DNA of 64,000 bases from Mytilus galloprovincialis (GCF_965363235.1 NC_134840.1:91338416-91402415), one strand, 5' to 3'. Shown: positions 25,201 to 36,300, counted from the first letter of the stretch. Notes: generated by a model not told the origin, from the letters alone. Program-made: numbers and translations.

Positions 25201-28200
25201 CATTTATAGAAGTGTATTGTGGTCATATTATGTAGAATTCCTGATTTTTCAGGGATTATGTAGAATCACTAAACTCATTAGTGATTAAATATAATCCCTG
25301 AAAATGACCAGTGATTTTACATAATCACTGAACATTTTACTAATTATTTTACAAATTCCATAAGATGATTTCAGGAATTATCAATAATGAAAAATAAATA
25401 AATAAGGGAAAGTGATATTTTATTTAACTGTACGTTGAACCACATTATTTCACAAACAAATAAGTATGACAGGGGAAAATTTAAATTGGCTTTCAAGATA
25501 TGGACAAGGAAATACATGTACAATGGTATTTTTACATTGATGACAAAAGAACCAAGTAAAAGAGAATATAATCTCCTGCTTAATTTTATCTGCTAACAAA
25601 CAAAGTATATATTTATATTGTTTTACAGCCGATTTCTTAAAGGAGGATAATATACTAACGAGCAAGCAAGCTAACCAAAGATATTACCTTAAGCTACACA
25701 CTCATTTAAATCGGCTGTAAGGCTGTTATTATCCTATATATTTCTTACATATCACACTCTTTACAGCATTATGCATTACTATAGGAGGGGACGGGGTTGG
25801 TGGGCATGGATCTAAAAATAGATAGTCTTAAATATCTAACATATAATTTTTTGTAAAAAGCAAAAGTTATAGAAAAATTCATTTGGTCAAACTATAATGT
25901 ATATACTCTTACCTCCATCTCCATGTCCAGCTAGGAAAGTCGACATTCCTTTGTATCCATGAGTTTTTAAATGTGTAAATGCCGATAGAAATGCCAATGG
26001 CATGTCGGCAAGAAATGGCTGTTCATCAAATATGGCAACCCATAGTTTCAAATCACTTCGTCGTATGATCTCCTCAGCTGCAAATTTTAAATCATTTGTA
26101 ATTAAAAAAAAACCTAGCAGTTGCTCGTTTATCTTGCTTTCGTTCTAAACAGACCAAGAACATGCCAAAGATTTTTTTTTATAACGGAAAATAGAATAAA
26201 ATAAACGTTTACTTTTCTACATTGGTTAGAGGTATAGGGGGGAGGGTTGAGATCTCACAAACATGTTTAACCCCGCCGCATTTTTGCGCCTGTCCCAAGT
26301 CAGGAGCCTCTGGCCTTTGTTAGTCTTGTATTATTTTAATTTTAGTTTCTTGTGTACAATTTGGAAATTAGTATGGCGTTCATTATCACTGGACTAGTAT
26401 ATATTTGTTTAGGGGCCAGCTGAAGGACGCCTCCGGGTGCGGGAATTTCTCGCTACATTGAAGACCTGTTGGTGACCCTCTGCTGTTGTTTTTTTATTTG
26501 GTCGGGTTGTTGTCTCTTTGGCACATTCCCCATTTCCATTCTCAATTTTATTTATAGATAACCAAACATTTCATTACAAAAACTGTAATGAAAATCTGAC
26601 TGTTTCTCGGTAAGTATTGGGAGATTCTTGTTTAATCAGTTGTGTCCCTCATTTTAAGTGACGAAGAAAGGAATTAAATTTATATGAGACAAAATATATG
26701 TTCAGGGACACTATGCCATTTGACACTATCTTAAGACCATTTTTAGTGAAGGGGATCAAAATTGTAAATTTTCATTTAATTCTTTATTAAGTTAACCTCA
26801 CAATAAAAAAAAAAGTTTACTACGTTTTAAATATGATCGATGATCCCCTAAACTACCACGACATTAAGCTTTGTACATATTGAACACTGATATCGTATCT
26901 TTGAATATTGTTTTTATTTGTATATTGAGTTTGTTATCAGTAAACTAAAACCAAATTTAATATTATTGTTATATACATATACATATTGATGGCTATACAA
27001 TCTGTCGATACCTGTATCTTGGCATCGCATAAGGTCATGTTTTTTTTCTGACTGTTTATGACGTCTTTAAACTTAAAACGTTGATAATTTAGTCTTCGAT
27101 GCATGAAATTTTGTTATTTGCTTTGAACTAGATGTTAGTAACTGCGAGTACTCTCAGATCTGTACTTACTGTCTTTTTAGAGATTAAAAGGCTGATTGTG
27201 TCTATCATATCTTAACGTCCAGTATGTTGATCCAACAGACAAAGCTTCAAATAATATTGTATTTGTATGTAAATCGTTATACCACGAGATTCCATTGAAC
27301 AACAAATGGGAGGACTTGCCTTGTATGTATTATATACCTAAGCCTCACAAAATGCCGTACAAACAACGGTGCATTGCCGGCTCAATTGCATGTTCGACAA
27401 AAGAATTGTCCATTATATTGATAACAATTCTGTCCATAGTGAAAGAGGGTCTTCAGAAATACTGTAAAACTGTTAACTCGCGTAGTGGTTTTAACCATGT
27501 GTGGATTCTAAAAAAAACTCTAAAGAACTCCTGGATAATTCTAAATCTCGATCTTCTTCTGAAATTAGTTCTATCAAAACTTTTGATTTTTTTACCCTGT
27601 ATACCACCATTCCCCATGTTTTATTCATGTGAAATTGAAAATCGTCTTGAAGAAATAATCTGCAATGCTTTTCAACATAAAAATGATAGCATACGCTATA
27701 AATTCATTACTTTGGGATACCATACGGCATGTTTTGTAAATAGTGACCAAACAAGGTAAAACATGATACACAGAGGAACAAGTGATCAGTATGCTGGAGT
27801 TTCTTATCGACAACATGTTTGTTTAATTTAGAGGTATACGTTTTCAACAAATTGTCGGCATTGTTGGAATAAACTTTGCGTCTGTGCGTGCCGACCTCTT
27901 TTTTTTTCATATGAATCGGAGTTCCTGCAGACCCTTGTCAAATACAAGTAGATCATTTAATTTCATTTTCAGATATTTTGATGATGTTTTTTTTATCTAT
28001 TTACAATCCAAAATTTTCTGATTGAGTTCCATTAATATATCCACCAGAACTAGAAATTAAAGAAAAAACAGACACGACTTCCTCTGTCTCATGTTTGGAC
28101 TTATACCTCAAATTTGATATACACGGTCCTCTCAGTACCAGAATCAATTTCCCCAACCTTAGTAGCAATATACAGTGGCGGATCCAGGGGGGGGGGGGGT

Positions 28201-30509
28201 TCCGGGGCTGCGCACCCCCCCTTTATTTTTGCCGATCAATGCATTTGTATCGGGACATATGTTTTGCACCCCCCCCCCCTTTGCCCTGGGTGCCCTGGGT
28301 TAGCACCCCCCCCCCTTTCGAAAATTCCTGCATCCGCCCCTGATATACCAACTTCAACTGCATATGGGATATACATTTTCCAACTATTCGGTATTCAAGA
28401 GCATGCAGCAACTACTTAGACTTTGTAAAACGTCACCAGTGTCTGAGCAGAAAGTTGATGAACCAGGGGTATGTCAAAGAACGTCTAGTCCTTTTTCTAA
28501 AACAAAAATTCATCGGTAGGTACCAAGACCTTGTTGATATATATTCCGTATCAATATCAAAATGAATACACGATGGTCTTGAAGTATAGGTTCTTGGTAC
28601 TGACGTTGTTTATCATCTCAATAACTGGTTATAGTATTCTTCGTCATGAATATTAGTTTTACTGTTTTTTTGGTGGTATTTATTTGACGTGTCTCTGTAC
28701 CTATACATGCCGTCACTTGATTGTTCTATATAATTTTTGTATTCTTGTCTTCCATTATTGCTACTATGCTGTGTCTATGTGCCTAGTGTTTCTTTGTGCC
28801 AATGACGTGACTCTGTACTTATACATCCTGTCATTGTGTTTTATCCCATGGGAAATGTTTGTTTATGTATTTGTTTGTTTTTATAGTGATTAAGATAATA
28901 AAACAATGTTGACTGCTATAGTCATTTTTTTTACGTTTATACCTATTATGTTAGGTTGGTTTGTTCACTAATCGTTGTCAATATAATGGAATTTTATGCG
29001 ACTTTACCATGCTATAAAACCAGGTTTGACCCACCATTTTCTACACTAGAAAATTCCTGTACCAAGTCAGAAATATGACAGTTGTTATCAATTCGTTTGA
29101 TGTGTTTGGGCTTTTGATTTTGCCATTTGATTAGGGACTTTCCTTTTACAATTTTCCTCGGAGTTCAGTTTTTGGTTTTACTTTTTTGCTGTTGGGATGT
29201 ACAAGAAACCGGCTACGTCTACCGATTTAAGGGCGTCTGTCCTTCCTCTTTGAATACAGTTATGTTCAAAAATAGTTTTCACTTGAAAAGCCGATGCGTT
29301 GTAATATGGCATTTGTCTTTTTGGAGAGCATTTTTTCAAATATGCTTGATCAATAAACATGACGTGTTGTTAAACAACGCAACATATTGCGATCCTGTAA
29401 TCAACACGATATTCACCAAAACAAGGGTTGATCTCCGGTTTTTAAAGAGGAAGCAGATCCTGCCAAACATATGGCTCCCGTCATGTTGTTCATGTAAGTA
29501 TATACTGGTGAGTATAGATTATCGGGTTTTCTACACATTGATATCGTAAAATATCAGCCGCGAGCCACAATGTGAACCTTTTTGAACGAGCTAAAAAGTT
29601 TCACATTGTGTCGAGCGGCTGATATTTTACGATATCTATACGAAGAAAACCCTATTATCTTTTTATCGTATTATTACTGGTCGTTTCTTTTTCCCTAAGA
29701 CAGTTTTACGCTTGACAAAAACAAGCTTGATAACGTCTCCTCTCGCATTGTGACGTCGCTGATAACTTCTCCTCTCACATTGTGACGTCACTGATAATGC
29801 CTGGTATCGTTTTGAAGTCTTGATACGAGAATTACGGAGCAACAGAGCAGGGTGATATCGTCAGAGGAAAGGACGATAATAAGTCTTATTTGGCAGGTCA
29901 CATTAGAGAGGGAAAGGGACAAGAATGTGATTACGACAATTGGAACATATCTATTACCATCTGAGAAACAATTATTCTATAACGATTACTCGTGATGGAT
30001 GGCGTCCGTAAAATTTTCCAAGTGATGAATTCAACCGCACAGTTTGAGACTCTTTGTTTAATAACTTCCTTGTGAGCAACAAACCCCTATCAACATGAAA
30101 TATTGCATTTACTTGGAGATATGATAAAGATCGTAATTCATTTATCAGTTATCAGTTCCGTAAAAATCTGTTAGTTTCTCCTTTATCAGTTATAAAGTTC
30201 ATCATTTGTAGAATTATAATATACATGTACCTTGTCTTAGTTAGACATATTATGTCGTACCTTGGCCCTCTATTCAAATGTCAGAGAGAGTCGTATATGT
30301 AATTTATATTGTTATTTGACCTTACCTAAAGGTATGTACCTGTCTCCATGTATATCCTTTGCGGGAATGAAAACAATAGCAGCTTCCGGGTCCCTACAAT
30401 TTGATTTTACTACTTCTACAGATAAAGCTGAACACAAATGTGCATTTAGAACAAGTACAGTTGCTAAATACAAGGTTATCATGATTCTTGAAGCTTTGCT
30501 TACATACAC
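16259..30509 (-). CDS. Secreted alpha/beta-hydrolase-fold protein, copy A, predicted pseudoenzyme, 493 aa
   Basis: Seven minus-strand exons: 30326-30509, 25913-26077, 24678-24852, 21059-21341, 19512-19619, 18459-18707 and 16259-16576. Phases are 1,1,2,0,0,0 and the 1482 coding bases stay open. The signal peptide is MITLYLATVLVLNAHLCSA; its Met is the tenth residue of the longer reading that starts at 30509. Exon 2 ends in the nucleophile elbow, which reads GHGDGG where a hydrolase has GHSxGG, so the serine position is Gly114. Exon 3 carries SGDLDGLTR (Asp160 or 162). Exon 4 carries NFGQF, with Phe201 at the histidine position. The C-terminal region (exons 5-7) has one Cys in ASCKDIN and one in DDCTLLSP, both conserved in the paralogues. 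Family fold is established knowledge; loss of catalysis is inferred. The exon 6 donor, AG|GTTCAG, is weak. Substrate unknown. Confidence 0.88.
17624..17783. mobile_element. 160-bp near-perfect palindrome in last intron of hydrolase A
   Basis: AATTCATGGGGGCTTGAATA pairs with TATTCAAGCCCCCATGAATT. Inside, CCACGGGTTG.CCCTTTATG and TTTTACCCCT pair with their complements. The loop is about CGCTATCG. A partial copy of the arm (CACCCGTGGTAAAATATGAA) stands alone at about 17207. Confidence 0.88.
18001..18105. mobile_element. Foldback element in last intron of hydrolase A
   Basis: TGGTAAAATCCGTATCG pairs with CGATACGGATTTTGCCA, and ATGCTGTAT..CCAC pairs with GTGGTCATACAGCAT. The centre reads CAGCCCTCGGGACTG. 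It is a second, unrelated hairpin about 220 bp from the 17624 palindrome. Confidence 0.8.
18745..19315. repeat. Two head-to-head copies of a dispersed mussel repeat
   Basis: 18798-18990 contains, in reverse, the phrases GACTATGCGGTATGGGCTTTG and GTCTCATTGGCAATCAT seen at 55735-56010. 19030-19310 carries a diverged forward copy with GCAACTATAGGTCAC and ATGAGCAACAC. Non-coding, within the exon 5-6 intron of hydrolase A. Confidence 0.6.
20050..20320. mobile_element. Nested foldback element
   Basis: Outer arms: AAATAACACATAGCTGAGAG on the left (20050-20086 region) and CTCTCAGATATGTGTTATTT on the right (20284-20320), with GGTGATAGAGCAGAT in between each. An inner hairpin (about 20211-20290) pairs AGCAGATTGTTA with TAACAATCTGCT and CATTGTCAA with TTGACAATG. 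A third inverted pair, CAAACTCC with GGAGTTTG, sits on the left side. Located in the exon 4-5 intron of hydrolase A. Confidence 0.75.
20412..20603 (+). repeat. Three direct repeats of ~70 bp
   Basis: ATTTAATAAAGCGCACACTT and its variants occur three times, each followed by CAAGCGTCTC and GAAGGGTAATAGAGTA. The block adjoins the nested foldback. Confidence 0.75.
22745..22890 (+). repeat. Dispersed mussel repeat (plus-strand copy)
   Basis: Contains AGAGACAACAACCCGACCAT and GAGAAATTCCCGCACCCGGA. An inverted copy occurs at 26395-26545. Confidence 0.7.
22990..23420. repeat. Degenerate minisatellite of GTCGAAATTTCGAGTTT type
   Basis: About 18 irregular copies of AAGTCGAAATTTCGAGTTT with a period near 23 bp. 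A smaller patch in the complementary orientation (AAATTTCGACTTTT) lies at 22005-22100. The AAATTTCGA core is itself nearly palindromic. Confidence 0.8.
23460..24250 (+). mobile_element. LINE reverse-transcriptase fragment
   Basis: Translates in pieces to a non-LTR retrotransposon reverse transcriptase: NYRPVSLTC near 23475, then CETQLIDFINDI, DLSKALDKVGHSLL, and further on the catalytic FADDT box near 23963 followed by KMAFHPDKCNV. Frames change several times and neither an endonuclease nor a 3' tail is recognised, so it is truncated and dead. The DLSKAxDKV and FADDT spacing fits Jockey/CR1-like LINEs; the clade is a guess. It lies in the exon 3-4 intron of hydrolase A, antisense to the gene. 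Confidence 0.8.
24345..24400 (-). repeat. SINE tail fragment (AATCAATCAAT type)
   Basis: TGATTGATTGGCATTTAACGT is the complement of the common molluscan SINE ending GTTAAATGCCAATCAATCA. A forward relative ends at 46127. Confidence 0.5.
25243..25303. mobile_element. Short hairpin (foldback)
   Basis: TTTTCAGGGATTATGTAGAA and TCACTAA pair with TTAGTGA and TATAATCCCTGAAAA around a 5-nt loop. Motif pieces recur just downstream to about 25385. It lies in the exon 2-3 intron of hydrolase A. Confidence 0.65.
26395..26545 (-). repeat. Dispersed mussel repeat (minus-strand copy)
   Basis: CGGGTGCGGGAATTTCTCGC and GGTCGGGTTGTTGTCTCTTT are the complements of the copy at 22745-22890. Confidence 0.7.
27190..28900 (+). 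mobile_element. Penelope-like retroelement fragment, broken
   Basis: The translation contains YYIPKPHKMPYKQRCIAGS, SRSGFNHVWILK and, further on, LDLYLKFDIHGPLSTR, all of which match reverse-transcriptase blocks of Penelope-like elements common in bivalves. The 3' part (about 28680-28900) is the low-complexity tail such elements carry. It is 5'-truncated, carries several breaks and is interrupted by a nested MITE at 28166-28346. Moderately old. It lies antisense in intron 1 of hydrolase A. Confidence 0.8.
28166..28346. mobile_element. MITE nested in the Penelope-like fragment
   Basis: Begins CAGTGGCGGATCCAGGGG and ends with GCATCCGCCCCTG, an imperfect inverted repeat, with G- and C-runs inside. 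ATATA is present on both sides and is the likely target duplication. A relative lies at 61607-61765 in the globin-like gene. Confidence 0.8.
29516..29661. mobile_element. Near-perfect foldback in intron 1 of hydrolase A
   Basis: ATCGTAAAATATCAGCCGC pairs with GCGGCTGATATTTTACGAT (with one offset), then CACAATGTGAA with TTCACATTGTG. Outer parts AGATTATCGGGTTTTCT and AGAAAACCCTATTATCT also pair. The loop is about 24 nt. Confidence 0.82.
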
Positions 30510-30875
30510 AAACTAAACACGAGTACGCTCTATGACGTTACTTATCAATATGTTTCGGAAATAATAATCCAATAAATGACCTTGACAAGGTTCTTCCGAA
30601 CCTAACAGATGCTGATTTCCCATCGCGAAGGGTTTTCCTATAATGTGTATAAAAGAATCAACATTCATATGTCATGGTCTACCTGCATGACATGATTGAA
30701 CATCCTTTTTATCGAAATACAGAATTCTCGAAGCATATTATCGTTTTTCACAGCATATTATATACTATTCTTGTGCTATTTTCACATTTCCTGACCGGTG
30801 TGAGAAAAATATTTCTCCTCACTAGTGAAAAATCCGTTCTCGGCAAATGATTAGTCGAAATTTGATTATGACGTC

Positions 30876-31247
30876 AAAATGTTTTGTTTTCTTCTGAATT
30901 TTCCTATTGTGACGTCATGAAAAAGGCGACCTTGCCTGATGACGTCGCATATAAAGAACACAAAAATCATCAGAGAAATATAGATTCCTACACTGCAACA
31001 AGTGTATAACGATATTTCTCCACTCGAGACAGTTAAATTCTATTATTTAAATTAAAATTTAACTGTCGAGAGTGGAAAAAAAAGGATTACACGAGTTATG
31101 GTGTCGGAATCTGTTTCTCTGATGATTTTTATCATTCTTTTTCAAAGATTTTCAGAAACTTGTGTTCTTTATATGCGACGTCATCAGGCAAGTTCGCCTT
31201 TTTTCATGACGTCGCAATAGGAAAATTCAAAAGAAAACAAAACATTT
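30876..31247. mobile_element. Foldback element with CRE-like TGACGTCA motifs in its arms
   Basis: AAATGTTTTGTTTTCTTCTG..TTTTCCTATTG on the left matches the complement of CAATAGGAAAATTC..AGAAAACAAAACATTTT on the right. Both arms contain GACGTCATG, GCCTGATGACGTCGCATATA (or complement) and AAAGAACACAA. The centre has its own hairpin, CTCGACAGTTAAAT against ATTTAACTGTCGAG in degenerate form. It begins about 370 bp upstream of the hydrolase A start codon. Confidence 0.82.
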
Positions 31248-31928
31248 TTACCACGTCTCACTAACTGGTGGGGTTTAACGACATTGACTTGCTGGTAAGC
31301 CCTTGCACGCTCGGCTCAGTTCTCGAAGGCGTTTGTTGAGCGATAAAATATTTTGTTGCTTAATGATGATAAGTTGGAAAATGACGGCCGCCATTTTGAT
31401 TTTTGGTATAATCTTTTGGTTTGTTGACTAATTTGGTTAGCTCACTTCGTTCACAACGGCTGCTTTCATTCAGGACCAGGTTGGTCAACTGTGCAGCCTG
31501 CTAACCTCTATGACGGAGTACTGGTCGATGAGTCTCGGACATACCATTAACGATAACAGAAAGCTTAATCAGGACCAAAATCGTTAGACAATGAAATGGC
31601 GGTTTATTATATATCATCTAGGATACAGCAGTCGGCATAACAATCTCCCATCCATAATGCTAGCGTGGGCATTTACACAAGCAAGAATGTAAACTGTATG
31701 TGCAGATTGGTATTTTTCATCAAAAGTTGCAAGTCGTTGAGCCATCCATCAGTAAACCAACATCGTAGATAGCGGGTAAAGAGGAGCTGACCAAGCACGT
31801 CCGTTCTGTTGTATTAATGACTGAGATGTGACTGATCTTTGTTGAATGAGATTGTGGTTTGACTTTATGTCAGCTGAGTGCCGAACTAGACCTATTCCCA
31901 CGTGAGACTGATTTGCAGAGTGTAAATT

Positions 31929-32400
31929 TGCATTGCTATTCGACATGTCTCAGTGTTTATACATCCATCATTCATGTGTTTGGTTGTTGTGTTTTTGTTT
32001 GTGGGTTCGAATTATGACTCTTTTCATCTTGTTCCATATAACTTTATGAATTTCAAGATTATACATACGTCACAAAATCCGTCACTATTTGTGGTGTCCT
32101 ACAAATGTATACTGTCGTTAAAGGAAGCTGTCTGATGTTATTCTGTGGGTAATACATTTGTTTATGTACAATTATATTATGTACTTATGCATTTTTCAGT
32201 GCTGAGTGTTTTGCGTTTGGTTATACTGTATTCCTGCCACGTAATATTGCCATTTTAGCGATATATTTTTTACATTGCCATCTAAGCGGGAGGTTGGGCT
32301 AGCCATAAAACCTGGTTCAACCCATTATATTTGCTTAAAATTTCCTCTACCAATTTGGGAATATGGCAGTTGTTATCAAACAGTCCGTTTCTATGTATGC
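31929..32400 (+). repeat. Dispersed repeat remnant
   Basis: A block ending CATAAAACCTGGTTCAACCC then CAATTTGGGAATATGGCAGTTG resembles 28960-29090 (CTATAAAACCAGGTTTGACC, then AAGTCAGAAATATGACAGTTG). It is probably an old retroelement tail and has no coding content. Confidence 0.45.
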
Positions 32401-32439
32401 TAACGTTTATTTTTGTTGCAGTTCGGTGCTTCTGTTGTT

Positions 32440-35260
32440 CTGTTGTTAACCTGCTTAAAGTTCTTCTTCTGACATCGCATTAGATTAACGATATAAAAAG
32501 TATCAGTGAAAAAGACAACCTCAGTTTTTAACCGAGATATAACGAAAGTTCGCGACGTTACATGCGCTTGGAAAAAATACCTGTTCTTAATGTACTCGTA
32601 ACACTTTTAATGATTAAACTGGAACATTTCCGATCTGATATTTTCCACAAAAAAATTACAGTATCATGCAGAGTTTATTTTAAAATCAAAATTCTCGTGC
32701 GTAAAAAAATCGATAAGTATTTTCACTAATCAAAGTTTTACTATTGGAATACTATCGTTACGTATTTACTCATTTAATTGTTGTTTGCGGTAAGTTCAGT
32801 GGCAACTATTACATGCATGTACACTTAGATAATATTTGCAAATCTCGTAACAATCTTATCGAATGGAATACAAGTCCGTCTAATACATCTGCCACGAAAA
32901 ATTCAACTTTTATTCTAAAACATGTAAAGAGCAAGTAATGAAAAAAAAATATCATTAGATAGTTGTTTTTAGAACGGAAGTCATAGAAACCTTGTCTTTT
33001 TTGTTTTAGGAAGATATGAGTGTACAGGGTCAACGAAGACCAAGTTTTCAAAACTAAAAGTGAAAGAATATTATAGTATAAGTAAAAAATCGAGAAGCGT
33101 AAACAACAGAAAAATAATTCAAAGCTAAAACATAAAAATGAGTATAATATTAGTCGGCGAAAAACAGAAAAAATGTTAGTCTCAACCCTAAGGCGCTTAT
33201 CATGAGAAAACAAAGGCATAAAAAGAGTAAAATAAAGCAAAAACATAACAGTATGTAAGAAAGCATAGAGGAAAAGGAGCTAGTCAGGACATATTCAAAG
33301 GAGGAGCTTGACAATTCTTTTAATACTAAAATGTCAGAATGCAGGTCATTGAAAAAAAATGAAGGACGCTTTGCCAAGAACCCCAACAAAACGTGCAGCT
33401 TTGATATCTTCATATATCCATATAAAACGTGCGAGTATATCACCAACTGTCGCTACTTTACAGAAACTTCAAATATTAACATCTAATGAACAGAGAGAAA
33501 TGTCCGCGATGGGTTCATCAATCATTAAAGATATGAAAATTGCACAACAAAGCCTGGTGAAATGTTTACCTACCTCAAAGATATTTTAAAAACTTTCCCG
33601 TCTCACCAATTTCGCGCAAACTGGCAAAATAAACAGTTCCAAATGTTGAAAGAAAATCTTCCACAACAACACTGCATTTTCGTACACGATTTTTCAGATA
33701 ATTATCGATGTTTCGAAAAAATTAAAATTCAATCATCTTATTTTGCAAGACTCGAAATATCTATTCATGTTACATTAATATATAAACATGCCATATTAGA
33801 AATTGACGGAGAGGAAAGAACCGTCGAAAACCCATCTATAAGAACAGAACAATTGTTTGTGTTTAGTCCAGATGACTCACACGACATGTATTTCACGCAT
33901 GATGTTAGAAAACTTGTAACCTATTATTTACGTTCCATTTCTGCATATGTTACTACGATTCACGAATTTATAGACGGTTGTCAAGCTCAATACAAAAGCC
34001 GACATTGTCTTGGTGACTTTAGTTATTCTAAAGAAGACTTTGGATTTGATCAATACTTCGCAATTTTTTTGAAACCAGTCATGCGAAAGGCCCACATGCG
34101 CCGCAGACGGTTTTGTGAAACGACAGACATATTGCTGTTCTTCGATGTAAAGTTACTATCAAAACAGCTGAAGATATGTATCAATTCGCCATTCAAAATT
34201 TGAAAAAAAAACCAAATAAAAGTGCAAGTTGTAAACTTAAACGACTATTAGATAATATAGAGCGTGACGAACTGAGACGATTTAAACCAGTGATAGACAA
34301 TAAGTTTATTCACCGTGTACATTGCGTTGAAAACGGAATTATTTCGATAAAAAAAATTATCCTGCTACTCATGCGATTCGTGTATAAATGGCAACTATTC
34401 ACATTGTCAAAATTGTCATATCACAGGAACGGAACGAAAAATAACAATGACAAGAGAAGATGAGCTTAATATGGAAAACGATTTTGAAGACGAGGATGAA
34501 ACCGAGATATAAGACTTAGTCAACAGAAGATGTATCATTGCCGTTGTTGCCGATGATCCAAACGATGATTATTTTTTGTTGAAAGCTTCGGGAAAAGCGC
34601 AAGTTTTAAGCGTTGATACCACTGATGAATGGGGTGCACATTTTCTAAAAGGTAGTGAAATTATTCGCGGACTTTACTTTAACAAATTGACAGTTGAAGA
34701 TGGAATGGTAAAATTTAAACTCCTGCAGCGCAAAACAGCTTTGGTACCTGCTGTTTCAACGAGATTTATATGCATGGACTTAGATACAAGTAATGAAGGA
34801 ATCTTGACCATGCCCGAGGATACACATCTTGCAATAATTGACAGTCTTTAAAAGTGATAAATATGTAAATGATATGCTTTCAATAAAATAAGATAATGAT
34901 TTGATACAGATTTACGTGTCAAAAATGTATAATCAGTCATCTAAACAATCTTCCTTTTTTACACAAATGCTCAGAAATCAAAATGAAATCTGTTTTTAAA
35001 AATTGCAAAGTTTTGACGTTTTGTAAAGAAGTTGGCAAAAATGAAAGAAAAACGACGTCGCGTAACGTTACCACTATTAAACCGAACACCGTGCGTAACG
35101 TCTATGTATTAAGGTTTATAGGATTTTTTCAAAGACAAATGCATGTGCCGTCACTCGTAAGCGCAATCTCGGATTACATTCATAAGAAACACTTAAAGCT
35201 TTTACTATTCGTGTATATTCAAAAGCAAGGAAGATTTGTGCTAAGAATAAGCAACTAAGG
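32440..35260 (+). pseudogene. Decayed DDE-transposase-like gene
   Basis: Plus-strand open pieces, in order: 33359-33589 (LPRTPTKRAALI), 33562-34203 (FVHDFSDNY, then EFIDGCQAQYKSRH, then SHAKGP in a shifted frame), a cysteine-rich stretch CDSCINGNYSHCQNCH around 34370-34420, and 34576-34851 (DEWGAHFLKGSEIIRGLYF). The order D-x-S-D-N-Y, then DGCxxQYK, then HxKGP, followed by a Cys-rich C-terminus, matches a transposase-like family repeated in invertebrate genomes whose formal name I cannot give. Basic, coiled sequence upstream (about 33040-33350) fits its N-terminus. At least three frame changes separate the pieces. It lies between hydrolases A and B. No terminal inverted repeats were located, so the ends are approximate. 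Confidence 0.6.
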
Positions 35261-35265
35261 AGATT

Positions 35266-36300
35266 TAACATGGTTGCTAAAGTACAACTTTCACTAGAGT
35301 TCAAGTAATGTAAATATAAGCTATTACAATCACCGTATGACCTTAAATGCTAAAGTACAACTTTCACTAGAGTTCAAGTAATGTAAATATAAGCTATTGC
35401 AATCACCGTATGACCTTAAATGCTAAAGTACAACTTTCCACTAGAGTTCAAGTATTGTAAATATAGGCTATTACAATCAACGTATGACCTTAAATGCTAA
35501 AGTACAACTTTCCACTAGAGTTCAAGTAATATAAATATAAGCTATTACAATCACCGTATGACCTTAAATGCTAAAGTACAACTTTCCACTAGAGTTCAAG
35601 TATTGTAAATATAAGCTATTACAATCACCGTATGACCTTAAATGCTAAAGTACAACTTTCCACTAGAGTTCAAGTATTGTAAATATAAGCTATTACAATC
35701 ACCGTATAACCTTAAATGTTAAAGTACAACTTTTCACTAGAGTTCAAGTATTGTAAATATAAGCTATTACAATCACCGTATGACCTTAAATGCTAAAGTA
35801 CAACTTTCCACTAGAGTTCAAGTATTGTAAATATAAGCTAATAATTACATTAGATGTATGTTTCATTATAATACTTTATTCTGATTGGCTAACTGCACAT
35901 CACGTGTTATTCCGTAAGCAGTTACATTGCTCAATACAACTTTTCATTCATGATAACACGTGGTCCAACAATAAAGTGCACAGGTGAATTAAATAAAAAA
36001 ATATATAAATTCGTGTTTTCAAGATCATAGCTAAAAAATGTAATTAAAAGTATTGAATGCTTTTTGTAACTTTATAGGGTTGTAAAAGCGTTGACCGTGC
36101 GCACATTTTTAGAATGAAGCGCTTCCGCGCTTCATACAAAATGTACTTCGGTCAACGCTTTTACACTTCAATAAATTTACAAAATGAAGCATTCAATTCT
36201 TAATTACAATCACCGTTAACCTTAAATGCTAAAGTACAACTTTCCACTAGAGTTCAAGTAATGTAAATATAAGCTATTACAATCACCGTATGACCTTAAA
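35266..36300. repeat. 73-bp tandem array, about 9 units, interrupted by a foldback insertion
   Basis: The unit contains GCTAAAGTACAACTTTCC, then CACTAGAGTTCAAGTA, then CAATCACCGTATGACC. About eight units run from 35266 to 35838. Sequence unrelated to the array fills about 35839-36206, and one further unit follows to 36300. Units are highly alike, suggesting recent amplification. Confidence 0.9.
35839..36206. mobile_element. Insertion with foldback core inside the 73-bp array
   Basis: The core hairpin (36040-36206) pairs AATTAAAAGTATTGAATGC with GCATTCAATTCTTAATT and GTGTAAAAGCGTTGACCG with CGGTCAACGCTTTTACA (first base differs). The loop region is GAAGCGCTTCCGCGCTTC. The neighbouring array units provide the uninterrupted version of the target. 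Confidence 0.78.

Noticed and set aside
29127-29549. 140-residue plus-strand open frame
   Set aside because: Its first third is the dispersed repeat also seen near 6450 and 43960, and its end runs into the 29516 foldback.
30262-30516. 84-residue plus-strand frame
   Set aside because: Antisense shadow of hydrolase A exon 1.
32809-33446. Two long minus-strand hydrophobic open frames
   Set aside because: They are the reverse complement of the A-rich, lysine-coding N-terminal part of the transposase-like gene; a composition artefact.
35266-35838. CRISPR-like or satellite centromeric array
   Set aside because: Only about nine 73-bp units, no spacers and local extent; a small minisatellite.
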